DNA of 64,000 nt from an uncultured Planctomycetota bacterium. GTDB lineage: Bacteria > Planctomycetota > Planctomycetia > Gemmatales > HRBIN36. Made by a program: the position numbers and the translations under genes. Positions 53,850-63,466 of this stretch are shown one piece after another. The DNA lies in contig CALFAY010000030.1 of the NCBI GenBank assembly GCA_937944855.1, positions 1 to 64,000 on the forward strand. Reading direction: 5' to 3'. The notes under the pieces were generated by a model. That model did no database searches and was not told where the DNA came from. It was given only the letters and a program-made list of their open reading frames with translations. The stretch's first letter is position 1; every line of letters starts with the position of its first letter.

Positions 53850-55301
53850 CTACGAACCTCTCTGCCCACTATCGGATGGCCGACCGACCGAATCTCGTCG
53901 AAATTCGGCAGAACCATCGTTTTGGGTCGCAGCCCTTGACGTGGAACCGGGTTGGTTCCGACAGTTGGGCGGCACGAGAGCATTCTGCGTGTCCCGTTCC
54001 AGATGGATGGCCCCCCACAGCCATAATAGGCCGCTGAGCAAAATCATGCCGGAGACGACGAGAAAAGCCGTCGTGAAGTTGCTCAAGTCCGCGACGTAGC
54101 CGATGACCGTGGGCGAGAAGGCGTCGCCGAAGGCATGGATGATGAAGATGTTGAGGGCGAAGCCGGTCGAACGCATGGAAGCATGGACGACGTTGCAGAG
54201 GATGGTATTGGTCGGTCCGGTATTGAAGAACAGGCAGAAGATCGCCGCGGCCATGACGAACCAGGCGTAGGGGAAGGGCACGAAGAGCGTCAGCAGGAAC
54301 AGCACGAAACCGAGCAGCATCCCGACGGCGGAGACGACGAAATACGAGCCGCGCACCTTGGTCCGCAACAGGTCGCCGAGCATCCCCCCGGCCAAGGTTG
54401 CGAGCAAGCCGGTGACCACCACGATGATGCCGAAGATGAAGGTCACGCGATCCAGGGAAACGGTTTCGTTCAGGCGATACTCGAAGACATAGGTCGGCAT
54501 CCAATAGGCCACGCCGCCGACGGAGAACGCCATCGCGGTCATGCCCAGCGTGTTGAGCAGATACGAGGGCGTGCGCAGGATGGACAAATAATCGGTGAAG
54601 GTCGGCTTGACCTCGGAGGCCGCCTGATCGACCTGTCCTCGCTTCGGTTCGCGGAACAGGAAACAGACCGCGGCAAGCAGAAGTCCCGGCGGCAGCATGA
54701 GGTAGAAAGCCCAACGCCAGCGGTCGGCGGGGTGGATGCCGAAGTCGGTCAGCAGTGGCGATTCCGCGATGTATCCGCCGAACATGAAGCCGATGGCTGT
54801 CCCGACCGGAATGGCCATGTAGAACCAGGCGATGACACTGCCTCGACGCGCCAACGGAAACAGGTCGGAAATGACCGTGGGAGCAGCAGGTCCGTAAGCG
54901 GCCTCGCCGATGCCGACCAGACAGCGCGTCAGAAACATGATCCAGAATGCGGCCGCCAGACCAGACCCCGCAGTGGCCAGGCTCCAGACCCCTATGCCGA
55001 AGGCGATCAGCCACCAGCGCCGGACCCGATCCGCGAGCCAGCCGAAGAATGGAGCAAACACCATGTAGGCGACCATGAATGCCGTCGCCAGCGAGCCGGT
55101 CAGGGTGTTCGCCCAGTCGTTGTCTTCGGCAAAGAAGGCTTTTTTGACATGGGGAAGGACCGCGGACAGGTTGTAACGGTCAATGTAGTTGACCAGATTG
55201 ATGACGATCAGCAGCACCAGGGCGGAATAAGCCCCGGGCAACGGAGCCGCCACCCGGGGCGTGTCCGCGGCCGGGGAGTGTGGGCGAGGTTGCAGATTCA
55301 T
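53850..55301 (-). CDS. MFS transporter, Spinster-like
   Basis: 483 residues starting MNLQPRPHSPAADTP. About twelve membrane helices. APFFGWLADRVRRWWLIAFG is the MFS loop 2-3 motif, and NYIDRYNLSAVLPHVKKAF in the first helix region is typical of Spinster/glycerol-3-phosphate-like members. The last 50 residues (from about 430) are hydrophilic and Ser/Arg-rich. Its ATG overlaps the stop of the PPIase gene (ATGA), so the two are translationally coupled. Substrate unknown. Confidence 0.85.
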   Translation of the reverse strand: MNLQPRPHSPAADTPRVAAPLPGAYSALVLLIVINLVNYIDRYNLSAVLPHVKKAFFAEDNDWANTLTGSLATAFMVAYMVFAPFFGWLADRVRRWWLIAFGIGVWSLATAGSGLAAAFWIMFLTRCLVGIGEAAYGPAAPTVISDLFPLARRGSVIAWFYMAIPVGTAIGFMFGGYIAESPLLTDFGIHPADRWRWAFYLMLPPGLLLAAVCFLFREPKRGQVDQAASEVKPTFTDYLSILRTPSYLLNTLGMTAMAFSVGGVAYWMPTYVFEYRLNETVSLDRVTFIFGIIVVVTGLLATLAGGMLGDLLRTKVRGSYFVVSAVGMLLGFVLFLLTLFVPFPYAWFVMAAAIFCLFFNTGPTNTILCNVVHASMRSTGFALNIFIIHAFGDAFSPTVIGYVADLSNFTTAFLVVSGMILLSGLLWLWGAIHLERDTQNALVPPNCRNQPGSTSRAATQNDGSAEFRRDSVGRPSDSGQRGS

Positions 55302-56329
55302 GGAAGTTTCCTGGATTCGTTCGAGGCGGGAGACAGACTACCCAAGTGTTCCATGATGGTTTTGATGTCGTACTTGTTGTTCAAGAAATCCTGCACGACG
55401 GCCTGTTCCCGCAGTTCCTTGAAGAGCTTCGGCACCTCCGTGCGGAGCTTGGCCTCGGCGTATTCCTTGCGGAGATTCTCCTTCTCGTCCTCGAACTTCT
55501 TACCCGCCACAGGAGGCAGCAGCTTTTCTCGCAGCAGGATGACATAGCCTTCTGGCGTTTGCAAGACTTCGCTCATTTCGCCGTCGCGGAGCTGGAAGGC
55601 CCGCTGTTCCATGTTCGGCCAGGCACTGTGGCGGCTGACGTGGATCAGGCCCGCGTTGGCCGCCAGCGTCGGCTCGGACTGGGTGCGGGCTTTGCGGAGA
55701 AACGCAGCGGCGATGGCGTCGGCGTCTCCGCTGCCGGCGGCGGACAAGATTTCATGGTAAATGGCATCGGCTTGCCGCTTGTTCTTCTCCAGAATGACCC
55801 GGCATTGGACTTTCTCGCCGAACTTCGACTCAAATGCCTTGCGCAGGTCTTCGTCCGTCACGGCCACCCGCTGTCCGCCGAGTTTCTTCATCAGAATCGC
55901 CGGTTTGATCACGTCTTCCTTGTACTCGTACAGCGTCGTGTCCCGTTTCTGAAGCACGTTGCGTTCGAACTCCCGGGCCGTGGCACAGCCGGCAGCGGTC
56001 ATGAACTCCTTCAGTTCGGCCTCGATCTCGCCATCGCTGACCGTGATGCCGGCCTTCTGGGCAGCCTGCTCGATGATCTTACGGTTGATGAGCAGTTCGA
56101 GTTGCTTCTTGCCCCGACGGGCAATGAGTTCCTCGGCCAGCTCCTGCCGCGTGATCGGCACGCCGTTGACGTAGGCGACGATGGTTTTGTCACCCTCGCC
56201 GACTCCGGAGCCGGACTTGGCATTGGGGGTTGCTTGGCCCCAACCGGGCAGCGGCCAGACAGCCCCGATCAAGGAGGCCACCAGAAGAATCCAGAGAGCG
56301 CTTGAACGCAGAGATTCGGTTCGGGTCAT
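55298..56329 (-). CDS. Periplasmic peptidyl-prolyl isomerase (SurA/PrsA-like)
   Basis: 343 residues from ATG 56329, preceded by AAGGAA. The signal peptide is SSALWILLVASLIGAVWPLPGWGQA. A SurA_N-type chaperone domain follows (VAYVNGVPITRQELAEELIA, ELLINRKIIEQAAQKAGI, VSDGEIEAELKEF) and then a PPIC rotamase region (about 175-275: VQCRVILEKNKRQADAIYHE, LIHVSRHSAWPNMEQRAFQL, EMSEVLQTPEGYVILLREK). It folds exported proteins in the periplasm. The MFS gene is directly coupled downstream. Confidence 0.88.
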   Translation of the reverse strand: MTRTESLRSSALWILLVASLIGAVWPLPGWGQATPNAKSGSGVGEGDKTIVAYVNGVPITRQELAEELIARRGKKQLELLINRKIIEQAAQKAGITVSDGEIEAELKEFMTAAGCATAREFERNVLQKRDTTLYEYKEDVIKPAILMKKLGGQRVAVTDEDLRKAFESKFGEKVQCRVILEKNKRQADAIYHEILSAAGSGDADAIAAAFLRKARTQSEPTLAANAGLIHVSRHSAWPNMEQRAFQLRDGEMSEVLQTPEGYVILLREKLLPPVAGKKFEDEKENLRKEYAEAKLRTEVPKLFKELREQAVVQDFLNNKYDIKTIMEHLGSLSPASNESRKLP

Positions 56330-56418
56330 AGGCTGGTTCCTTGCGGGAAAACGGGCAACAATCCTACCATCCCAATCGGGAAGCCAGCCTATACCCAGTT
56401 GCCCAGATGGGCACAAGT

Positions 56419-57108
56419 TCAAGAATCGCCGGTCAGGACGCGGACGAAAGGCCGAAGCCACGGATGCAGACATCGGCCGATCCGACAGGCCCGGGACTGC
56501 GGGACGTGAATTTGATCGTAAGGTTGCAGTCGGATGTTGGTCTGCTCATCGCCGTCGAGCAGGATCGCTTTCAAATCCACCTGGAAGACTTGGGGTTCTT
56601 CACCGGCCTGACAAGCGGGGCGAACGACGCGGACTTCCTCGGGCGCGCTGTCCTGGGTAATGCCACCGACGCGACGGAGAAGATCAACTACGGTTTCCGG
56701 TCCCTGATAGGCTACCGCTCGCTGCTGGCCTGTCACTTCCCCAAACAAGTAGATTTGTTGACTGGCGAACTCGACCACGCGGACGGAGACATCTTCCGGC
56801 CTGATTCCGGCTGCCCGGGCGATGCGTTCCTCGATCTCGGCCGGTGTCAGACCTTCGACACGGATCCCCCCCAGAGATCCCATGTTGACACAACCATTGA
56901 CCTCAACACGCCGGCGCCCGCCCAGCTCGGGCCGATGGGTCACTTCGATTTCCAGGACGTCGGGGGAGCCGACGCGGTACTGGGCGACGCCGTGGCACCG
57001 CGGCGGTTGGCTTGCCAAGGTGTTGACTGTGGCGGTGCGGGGGGTAGCACAGCCAAGCAAGGCGAGCAGGAGCAGGAAGGCTTGGAACCGCCAGCATCGC
57101 CTCCGCAT
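56419..57108 (-). CDS. Polysaccharide export lipoprotein (Wza/SLBB type)
   Basis: 229 residues from ATG 57108; an ATG 24 bases upstream is possible. MRRRCWRFQAFLLLLALLGC ends in a lipobox. The poly_export domain is QYRVGSPDVLEIEVTHRPELGGRRRVEVNG, then GIRVEGLTPAEIEERIARA, VSVRVVEFASQQIYLFGEV and an SLBB-like RAVAYQGPETVVDLLRRVGGI. It would form part of an outer-membrane exopolysaccharide channel, but no Wzc or glycosyltransferase gene is near. Solitary members are common in planctomycetes. Confidence 0.85.
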   Translation of the reverse strand: MRRRCWRFQAFLLLLALLGCATPRTATVNTLASQPPRCHGVAQYRVGSPDVLEIEVTHRPELGGRRRVEVNGCVNMGSLGGIRVEGLTPAEIEERIARAAGIRPEDVSVRVVEFASQQIYLFGEVTGQQRAVAYQGPETVVDLLRRVGGITQDSAPEEVRVVRPACQAGEEPQVFQVDLKAILLDGDEQTNIRLQPYDQIHVPQSRACRIGRCLHPWLRPFVRVLTGDS

Positions 57109-57363
57109 GACTTTGTCGTCGTCTCGCCACATGGTCCGCAAGTTCAACGTCCCGCAATTCACGCCGAGGGCCTGCCATCTCATGGCAAGTTCGACGTAGC
57201 CCGTCAATCTGATCTTTCGTCAGCCGCTTAAGGGTTGGCCAGGTGCCCCGTTTCGCCCCAAAAATGGAGTTTGGACTGGCAGAGCAAGGGCGACGACCGC
57301 ACAATAGGATTGTTGCCTCGCCTGGAGAAGCCACGCACCCTGGACAAAGCACGACACCACGCC

Positions 57364-59001
57364 ATGAGGGGAATTCTGTTTGCTTGCCTGGGATGGGTCA
57401 TTGCATTCTTGCCGGCATGGGCCGAGGATCCACCCGCGAAGCCTGGCAGCGTCTCGGTCCCCAATCCGCTCCCCGTTACCCAACTGGCACCCGCCCGATT
57501 GATGCCGGACTTGTGCGTGTACCGCTACAAGATCAGCACCAATTCGCCAGAGTGTCAGGCCTTCTTCGATCAGGGATTGGGCTTTTTCTATTCCTACGTC
57601 TGGATGGAAGCGGCCCGGTCGTTCGAGACGGCGCTTCAATACGACCCGAATTGTCCGATGGCCTACTGGGGTCTGAGCCGGGCCTTGGAACGCTGGGGCC
57701 GCGGCGACGCCAACAAGGAACTGACCAAGGCTTACGATCTGCGCTACCGTGCCACCTGGGCGGAACAGCAGCTGATCCTTGCCCGCATGCAGGAGAAGGG
57801 CCTGATTCCCGGCGTGGGCGACGGCGAAGCCCGCCGTCAGGCGGCAATCAACACGTTGGATGCGCTCCTGGCCGTGCATGACGACGATCAGGAGGCGTGG
57901 TTCGCCCGTGGGCTGGTGGCAGCGAACAACCAGCTGTTCGGCGGCACGACAGCATCGCTGCCGTTCTACAAGGCGCTGGTGCGGATCAACCCGCTCCATC
58001 CCGGAGCGACGCACGAACTGGTCCACTTCTACGAGAACTTCCAGCGCCCGGCCCTCGGCTGGCCGTATTCGGAAGCCTATATCCAGTCGTCGCCCGGCAT
58101 TCCGCATTCCTGGCACATGCAGTCGCACCTGGCGATGCGCCTGGGCCGCTGGGACCGCTCCTCGGCCAGCAGCACGCGAGCCATCGAGCTTCAGCGCCAG
58201 TACCACAAAGAAATGCAGGTCAAGCCTGCCGACGATCATCAGTTTTCCCACCACTTGGAAACTCTCTTCCTGTCGCTGCTGCACGACGGAAAGTTCCGCG
58301 ATTGTCGTGCCTTGAAGGAAGAATGCCTCGGCTACGGGTTCAAGCATCCGCTTCCCTGGTTTCGACTGCACATGGCCGACCGCAATTTTGCCGAGGCCAT
58401 GAAGATCGCCGAGGAACAACGCAAGGCCGATAAGCTGACCGGCAGTTATCTCTCAGCGCTGGTATTCCTCGCTCTAAACGATCTCGACAATGCCACGGCC
58501 GAAATCGAGGTCCTCGCCGAGGCCTTCCGCTCCGGCAAGAAAGACAAGTTGCTGAAACACCGCTTATGGGAGGCTCAGGGTCAGCTGCTGTGCCGACTCG
58601 GTTCTCCCGAAGCGGGGCTGAAGCTGCTGCAAAAGTGCGTCGAAGAAACCAAGGACGATTACACGCACCATGCCTGGGGCAACGGCGCGTATTACATGGA
58701 GGTCTGGGGCCTGGCGGCGCTGCGCGCCGGCAAGCTCGACGTCGCCGAGGAAGCCTTTCTCGAAGCGCTGGCCCACGAGTCGGGCTGCGTTCGCGCCGCG
58801 ATGGGCATGCAGGTGCTGTGCGAGATTCAGGGCCGCGACGAAGAAGCCCGGCACTTCGCCGGTCTGGCCCGCCGGTTCTGGAAACACGCCGAGGTCCAGG
58901 ACTTCGACCGGGAATTGACAGCCATCCGTCACAGTGCCCTGCGAAGCAGTCCGACCACGTCCTCCCTCAGTGAACCACGCTCGGAAGGAACGAACCGATG
59001 A
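57364..59001 (+). CDS. Exported TPR protein
   Basis: 545 residues from ATG 57364 (MRGILFACLGWVIAFLPAWAEDP), with an obvious signal peptide. TPR-like helices run throughout: FFDQGLGFFYSYVWMEAARSF, ALQYDPNCPMAYWGLSRALER, NTLDALLAVHDDDQEAWFARGL and AEEAFLEALAHESGCVRAAM. A distinctive HPGATHELVHFYENF block and ends near HSALRSSPTTSS. It overlaps the next gene (ATGA), with which it likely forms an operon. Function probably as a periplasmic interaction platform. Confidence 0.8.
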   Translation: MRGILFACLGWVIAFLPAWAEDPPAKPGSVSVPNPLPVTQLAPARLMPDLCVYRYKISTNSPECQAFFDQGLGFFYSYVWMEAARSFETALQYDPNCPMAYWGLSRALERWGRGDANKELTKAYDLRYRATWAEQQLILARMQEKGLIPGVGDGEARRQAAINTLDALLAVHDDDQEAWFARGLVAANNQLFGGTTASLPFYKALVRINPLHPGATHELVHFYENFQRPALGWPYSEAYIQSSPGIPHSWHMQSHLAMRLGRWDRSSASSTRAIELQRQYHKEMQVKPADDHQFSHHLETLFLSLLHDGKFRDCRALKEECLGYGFKHPLPWFRLHMADRNFAEAMKIAEEQRKADKLTGSYLSALVFLALNDLDNATAEIEVLAEAFRSGKKDKLLKHRLWEAQGQLLCRLGSPEAGLKLLQKCVEETKDDYTHHAWGNGAYYMEVWGLAALRAGKLDVAEEAFLEALAHESGCVRAAMGMQVLCEIQGRDEEARHFAGLARRFWKHAEVQDFDRELTAIRHSALRSSPTTSSLSEPRSEGTNR

Positions 59002-59567
59002 GACATCTGTTGGCCTTCGGCACGGCTGGTCTGCTGTTGTTCCCTCTGTCCATCGCCTGGAGCGCGGATCCTTGCCGATCCGGTTTGAATCCCGGCCAGC
59101 GCCCCGGCCCTTATGCGTTTGTCGTCTCGACGGGACCGAATCGGGGGAAAGCCCACTGCTTCATCTGCGAGGCCGAGAATCGGCCCCTGGTGATCGTCTT
59201 CGCCCGCAGCCTCGACGACACGACCGGGAAGCTGCTGCGGCAGCTCGATCAAGCCCTGGTCGAGCATCGCCAGGCGGAACTGCGGGCCTGGGCCACGTTT
59301 CTCAGCGACGATGAACCCAAGCTGCATCCGAAGTTGACCGACTGGGCCAGGAAGCACGGGTTGACCAACCTCAGCGTCGGCATCTTCGAGGACGCTGACG
59401 GTCCGCCCACCTATCGCCTGAGCCGCGAGGCCGATGTCACGGTGCTTCTGGCTGTCCGGCAAAAAGTCGTGGCCAATTTCGCCTTCCGGGCCGGCGAACT
59501 GACGGAAGATCACATCCGGGAAATCCTTGCCGCTGTGCCCAGGCTGCTCGACTCGGCCAAGCCCTGA
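58998..59567 (+). CDS. Exported thioredoxin-fold protein
   Basis: 189 residues with signal MRHLLAFGTAGLLLFPLSIAWSA. The core reads as a thioredoxin fold (RPLVIVFARSLDDTTGKLLRQL, then AELRAWATFLSDDEPKLHPK, TVLLAVRQKVVANFAFRAGEL). A CxxC (HCFICEAENRP) is present near residue 56 but precedes the strand rather than following it, so it may not be a redox centre of the ordinary type. It is coupled to the TPR gene and followed by an amidohydrolase gene after about 115 bases. Exact function unknown. Confidence 0.7.
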   Translation: MRHLLAFGTAGLLLFPLSIAWSADPCRSGLNPGQRPGPYAFVVSTGPNRGKAHCFICEAENRPLVIVFARSLDDTTGKLLRQLDQALVEHRQAELRAWATFLSDDEPKLHPKLTDWARKHGLTNLSVGIFEDADGPPTYRLSREADVTVLLAVRQKVVANFAFRAGELTEDHIREILAAVPRLLDSAKP

Positions 59568-59683
59568 GTTGTCTGACGAATCTGTGAGAAATTCGCAAAT
59601 GCTTGAAACTGCCGGCCCGCCGTGGCAGTATGACCGGCGGATCACCTTCCACGTCGCCACCAGGCAGCAAAGGAGGCAGCGCC

Positions 59684-61132
59684 ATGTGGGAACAGAAGTG
59701 CGTTCGGGATGACCGTCGGGGAGTGCTCAGTCCGCTGCCGACGCAGATGGTCAGCAACGAGGAGTTTTTTCCGCTGCCACAGACGCCGGAGCAGAAGCGG
59801 CTGGAACGCCGGGTGGGGGAATTGTCGGAGCAGTACAGCCACGCCCTGGGACAGGATCGGCGTCAGTTCCTGGCCGGGGCCGGCGGCATGGCGGTCGGCT
59901 TCCTGGCCCTCAACGAAGTCTTCGGCCCCTACTTTGAGGTGGATGCCGCCGAGCCGCTCGACGCCGCCCTGCGTGAAGAAAAGTGGCCCAAGGACCAGTT
60001 CATCTTTGACGTGCAATGTCACCACGTGGACGTCCCCCGCGGCAAGGGCCGGGAACTCATCAGCATGTTCCGCGTCCCGGCGGAGAAATACAATCCCGCC
60101 CTGCGCGGCCACAAGCATAAGCACGAAGACCTTGGCATCGAGAACTTCATCAAGGAGATCTTCTTCGACAGCGACACCGTCATGGGGCTGATTTCCGGTA
60201 TTCCCCAGAAGCCAAATCAGAACATCCTACCGGTCGAACGCATGGTCGAGACCAAGAACAAGATCAATCAGCTGGCCGGCTGTCAGCGGATGATCTCGCA
60301 CGGCCTCGTGGCGCCGAACCTGAAAGAGTACAACAAGGACGACATGATGCGGCAGGTCGAGGACCTGAAGATCGACGGCTGGAAGATGTACACCGGCCTG
60401 TTCTTCGGCAAGGACCAGGCTGGGCCGTGGTGGATGGACGACGAGAAAGTCGCCTATCCGATGTTCGAAGTCTCCCGCAAGGCCAAGATCAAGAACGTCT
60501 GCGTCCACAAAGGCCTGCCGCTGTTCGGCTTCAACGAGGAGCATTGTCACCCCCGCGACATAGCCAAGTGCGCCGCCGACTTCCCGGACCTCAACTTCAT
60601 CGTCTATCACAGCGGTTTCCGGGCCTTGGACGGCGGGGCCAGCGTCAAGCGGGAGAAGCTGCTGGAAGACCCGTACATCCCCTGGGTCAGCGATCTGTGC
60701 CGGATGCGCAAGGCCAACCCGAAGCTGACCAACGTGTACATGGAACTGGGCAGCACCTTCGGCATGACGGTCGTGACCCAGCCACTCATCACCGGGCACA
60801 TCCTCGGCCAGATCCTCGAAGCCTTCGGGGAAGACCACATTCTCTGGGGCACCGACAGCATCTGGTGGGGCACGCCGCAATGGCAGATCGAGGCGTTACG
60901 CCGCTTTCAGATTCCCCAGGAGCTTCAGGACAAGTTCGGCTACAAGCCGCTGGCCAAAGAGATCAAGGACAAGATCTTCGGCCTGAATGCCGCTCGCGTG
61001 TATGGCGTGGATGTCCAAGCCCAACGCCAAGCGATCCCGAAGGACTACCTGACCCGGCTCAAGATGGCGTACAAGCACGGGGGCGGCGAACGCAGCCTGG
61101 CCTTCTACGGCTGGGTCCCGGAAGAGGCGTAA
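59684..61132 (+). CDS. Amidohydrolase family 2 protein, Tat-like signal
   Basis: 482 residues from ATG 59684, with AAAGGAGG seven bases upstream. DRRQFLAGAGGMAVGFLAL near residue 60 is a Tat-like internal leader, unusual in lying after a 58-residue hydrophilic prefix. The Amidohydro_2 TIM barrel shows FIFDVQCHHVDVPRG, VCVHKGLPLFGF, NFIVYHSGFRALDG, and DHILWGTDSIWWGTPQWQIEAL (the catalytic Asp). Such metal-dependent enzymes act as decarboxylases or lactonases. The substrate is unknown. It is last in the TPR-thioredoxin operon. Confidence 0.85.
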   Translation: MWEQKCVRDDRRGVLSPLPTQMVSNEEFFPLPQTPEQKRLERRVGELSEQYSHALGQDRRQFLAGAGGMAVGFLALNEVFGPYFEVDAAEPLDAALREEKWPKDQFIFDVQCHHVDVPRGKGRELISMFRVPAEKYNPALRGHKHKHEDLGIENFIKEIFFDSDTVMGLISGIPQKPNQNILPVERMVETKNKINQLAGCQRMISHGLVAPNLKEYNKDDMMRQVEDLKIDGWKMYTGLFFGKDQAGPWWMDDEKVAYPMFEVSRKAKIKNVCVHKGLPLFGFNEEHCHPRDIAKCAADFPDLNFIVYHSGFRALDGGASVKREKLLEDPYIPWVSDLCRMRKANPKLTNVYMELGSTFGMTVVTQPLITGHILGQILEAFGEDHILWGTDSIWWGTPQWQIEALRRFQIPQELQDKFGYKPLAKEIKDKIFGLNAARVYGVDVQAQRQAIPKDYLTRLKMAYKHGGGERSLAFYGWVPEEA

Positions 61133-61383
61133 AAGGCTTCGTTCCTGCGGCGCAAAGGCTTGTTGAGCACCGAGCGGCGGCCGAAAGAGTCGGGGACATT
61201 GAGAAGTCCAGGACTCTGCCAGCCGCTCACGGTGCTTCGCCGACTCCGCAATTCATGCCAACCGACGGATTGCAAATCGACAGGCCCCTAACCTCCGAGC
61301 CGAGAGAAGGGGACTGCTAGTTCGGATGCCTCCCTCGGCGAAAGCATAGGAATCATGGAGCGAGGAGCTGTCCGTGCTTTGGC
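61133..61383. other. 250-bp gap between convergent genes
   Basis: No coding pattern, hairpin with T-run or repeat was noticed. Confidence 0.3.
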
Positions 61384-63466
61384 TCACCCCAAAAAGACCC
61401 CGCCCAGGTAGGCCGGGTCGAAGGCGAAGAACCCAGCCAATTCGGCGGGCGTCAGGTCGAACAGCTTCACTTTGTTCAGGTTTTGACCTGACCTTGGGGC
61501 CGTGACGATGCGGTCGATCAGGCCGTCGCCGTCCATATCCAGCAACGCCACACGGGCACCGTTGGCCACCGGCGTGTATAAATCCAAGGTCCACATGTTG
61601 TTTAGTAACGAGTCGAACGCCTTCACCTGCGAAAAGCTGCTGGCCGGTGCTGTCACGATGTCAGCCTTGCCGTCGGTGTCGAGATTGCCCGAAGCCACGA
61701 AGACGCCGGTCCGCTGGCCGGGATACGCCTCGAAGTTGGCCAACTGTTGCCGGGAACCGCTGTCGCCGCTGAAGACCCGCACCCACGTCCGCCCCGCGGC
61801 CCGGCCGGTCACGACCTCATCGGCGCCCGTGCCGTTGAAGTTCCCCGCCGCCACCGTCACGCCACCGGTGTAGCCCGACCCATACGGGAAGAAACTGGCC
61901 AGAGGACCGGCAACACGGGTTCCATCGAAGGTGAACACCCGCACCTGCCCGCCGCTCTGCTGACCGCAGACGATCTCCAAAGCCGCATCGCTATCGAAGT
62001 TGCCCACGGCCAGGTAGACGCCGCCCTTGTACCGGCTGCCGAACGGCAGGAAACTGGCCAACTGCTGCCCGGTCCGGCTGTCGAACACTTTGATCTGCGC
62101 GGCGATCCCCCGGCCCGGTGCGGTGACGATGTCCGGCACGCCGTCGCCCGTCACGTCCCCCACCGCCACCCGCACTCCGCCGGTGAACGTCAATGCATAG
62201 GGCTGGAAATTGAACCGGAACAGGCCATTGGGGCTGAAGACCTTCACTTCGGGGGCGTGTCCGGCGTCGGGCCCGACCGCCAGCGGCCGGCTGAGGAACT
62301 CGAACGCCCTCAGGTCGGCCTTGCTGTCTCGCACAAAGCCCCGCTGATCGACCGTCACGCCGAAAATTGGGTCGATCTGGTCCATGGCCGGGCTGTTCCA
62401 CTGCAAGGCGATCGTCCGGGTCAGGCCGCCGTTGTTTTGCAATCCAGCAGGGTCGAGTATCGGATCGGTCGTCAGGACGTTCGTACCGAAGTAGTCCACA
62501 AAGCCCCCGACGTTCTGCACGCCCCCTTCGACCAGGCTCTTGACCGTGCTGCCGACGAAGCTCGTCCGGGCCACGCTGCCTGTGGTCGCCCCGGCATGGC
62601 GGTGATTGACGACCTCGAAAACACCAGAAGTAATCAGATTACCTACCGCGTCGCGGAACTCCGAGTCGGCGAGGATGCTGTGCCGGATGTTGAGGTTGGC
62701 CTGGACGGGGGTGTTGGGGGTGAAGATGTCGTTGCCGAAGGCGATGCTGTAAACGCTGCCGCCGTCGGCCTGACCGGGGGTCGAGCCGTCGCCAGCCCGG
62801 ACGGTGTTGCCGGCCAGGGTGGCGTTGTGGAGGATGACGGTGCCGTTGAGGTTGAAGATGGCGCCGCCGAAGCCGGAACCGCCGCCGTCGCTGGTGCCGT
62901 TCGCACCGTGGGCCACAAACCCGCCCCCGCCCCCGCCAAAGGAGGTGAAACCTCTCCCCCGGCCCCGCCGCTCCCCCCGGGGAACGGTCCCCCGAACCCG
63001 CCACCATTATTCCCCTGGGCATCCTACCCCATGCCGCCGCCGCCAAAACCGGAGTCGCCCCCCTTGGCCAGGCCGTTCTCCAACGTCAGGTTCCGCAGCG
63101 TCAGGCTCCCCGCCGACAAGCCGCTCAAGCCGCCAGACACGTAAAAGAACCGCAAGGCATCGCTCGTCCCCGTACCCGTGGTCACCCGCCGCAGGACGGC
63201 CCCGTTGCCTTCGATGGTGATGTCGCTGGAGATGGCCGGCAGGGCGTTGGGACCGTACAGTAGTTGTCCGCCTGGGTGAAGTTGTAGGTGCCGCCGCCCA
63301 GAACGATCGTGTCCGGGCCCGGGTTGGTATTGGCCAGGGTGATGGCCGAGATCAGCCCCGCCACGTCCCCGGCGGCGACGTTGAAGATGGCCGGGGCCAG
63401 GCGGGCTTCCAGTTCTTCCAGGACCGGCCGAAAGCGTCGGCCGGCGAAAAGCGAACGCTGGGGCAT
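61384..63466 (-). pseudogene. LEPR-XLL-like/FG-GAP surface protein broken by frameshifts
   Basis: The gene starts at ATG 63466 (MPQRSLFAGRRFRPVLEELEARLAPA), preceded by GGAGGGGA. LEELEARLAPA resembles the LEPR-XLL sorting-type motif of planctomycete exported proteins. A beta-helix-like part (IFNVAAGDVAGLISAITLAN, GPDTIVLGGGTYNF) runs to about 63260, where the frame shifts by one base; the next part (ALPAISSDITIEGNGAVLRR, TLENGLAKGGDSGFGGGGMG) ends at a stop at about 63030. A further shift within G-rich runs near 62950 leads to the long final part, which carries FG-GAP/VCBS-like repeats (VRVAVGDVTGDGVPDIVTAP, VYLAVGNFDSDAALEIVCG, VTVAAGNFNGTGADEVVTGR). The breaks lie in homopolymer runs, so sequencing errors are as likely as real decay. 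Confidence 0.75.

Noticed and set aside
54135-55547. A plus-strand frame of about 470 codons opposite the MFS transporter
   Set aside because: The complementary strand has a full set of MFS helices and motifs. The plus-strand product is Glu/Gly/His-rich without pattern.
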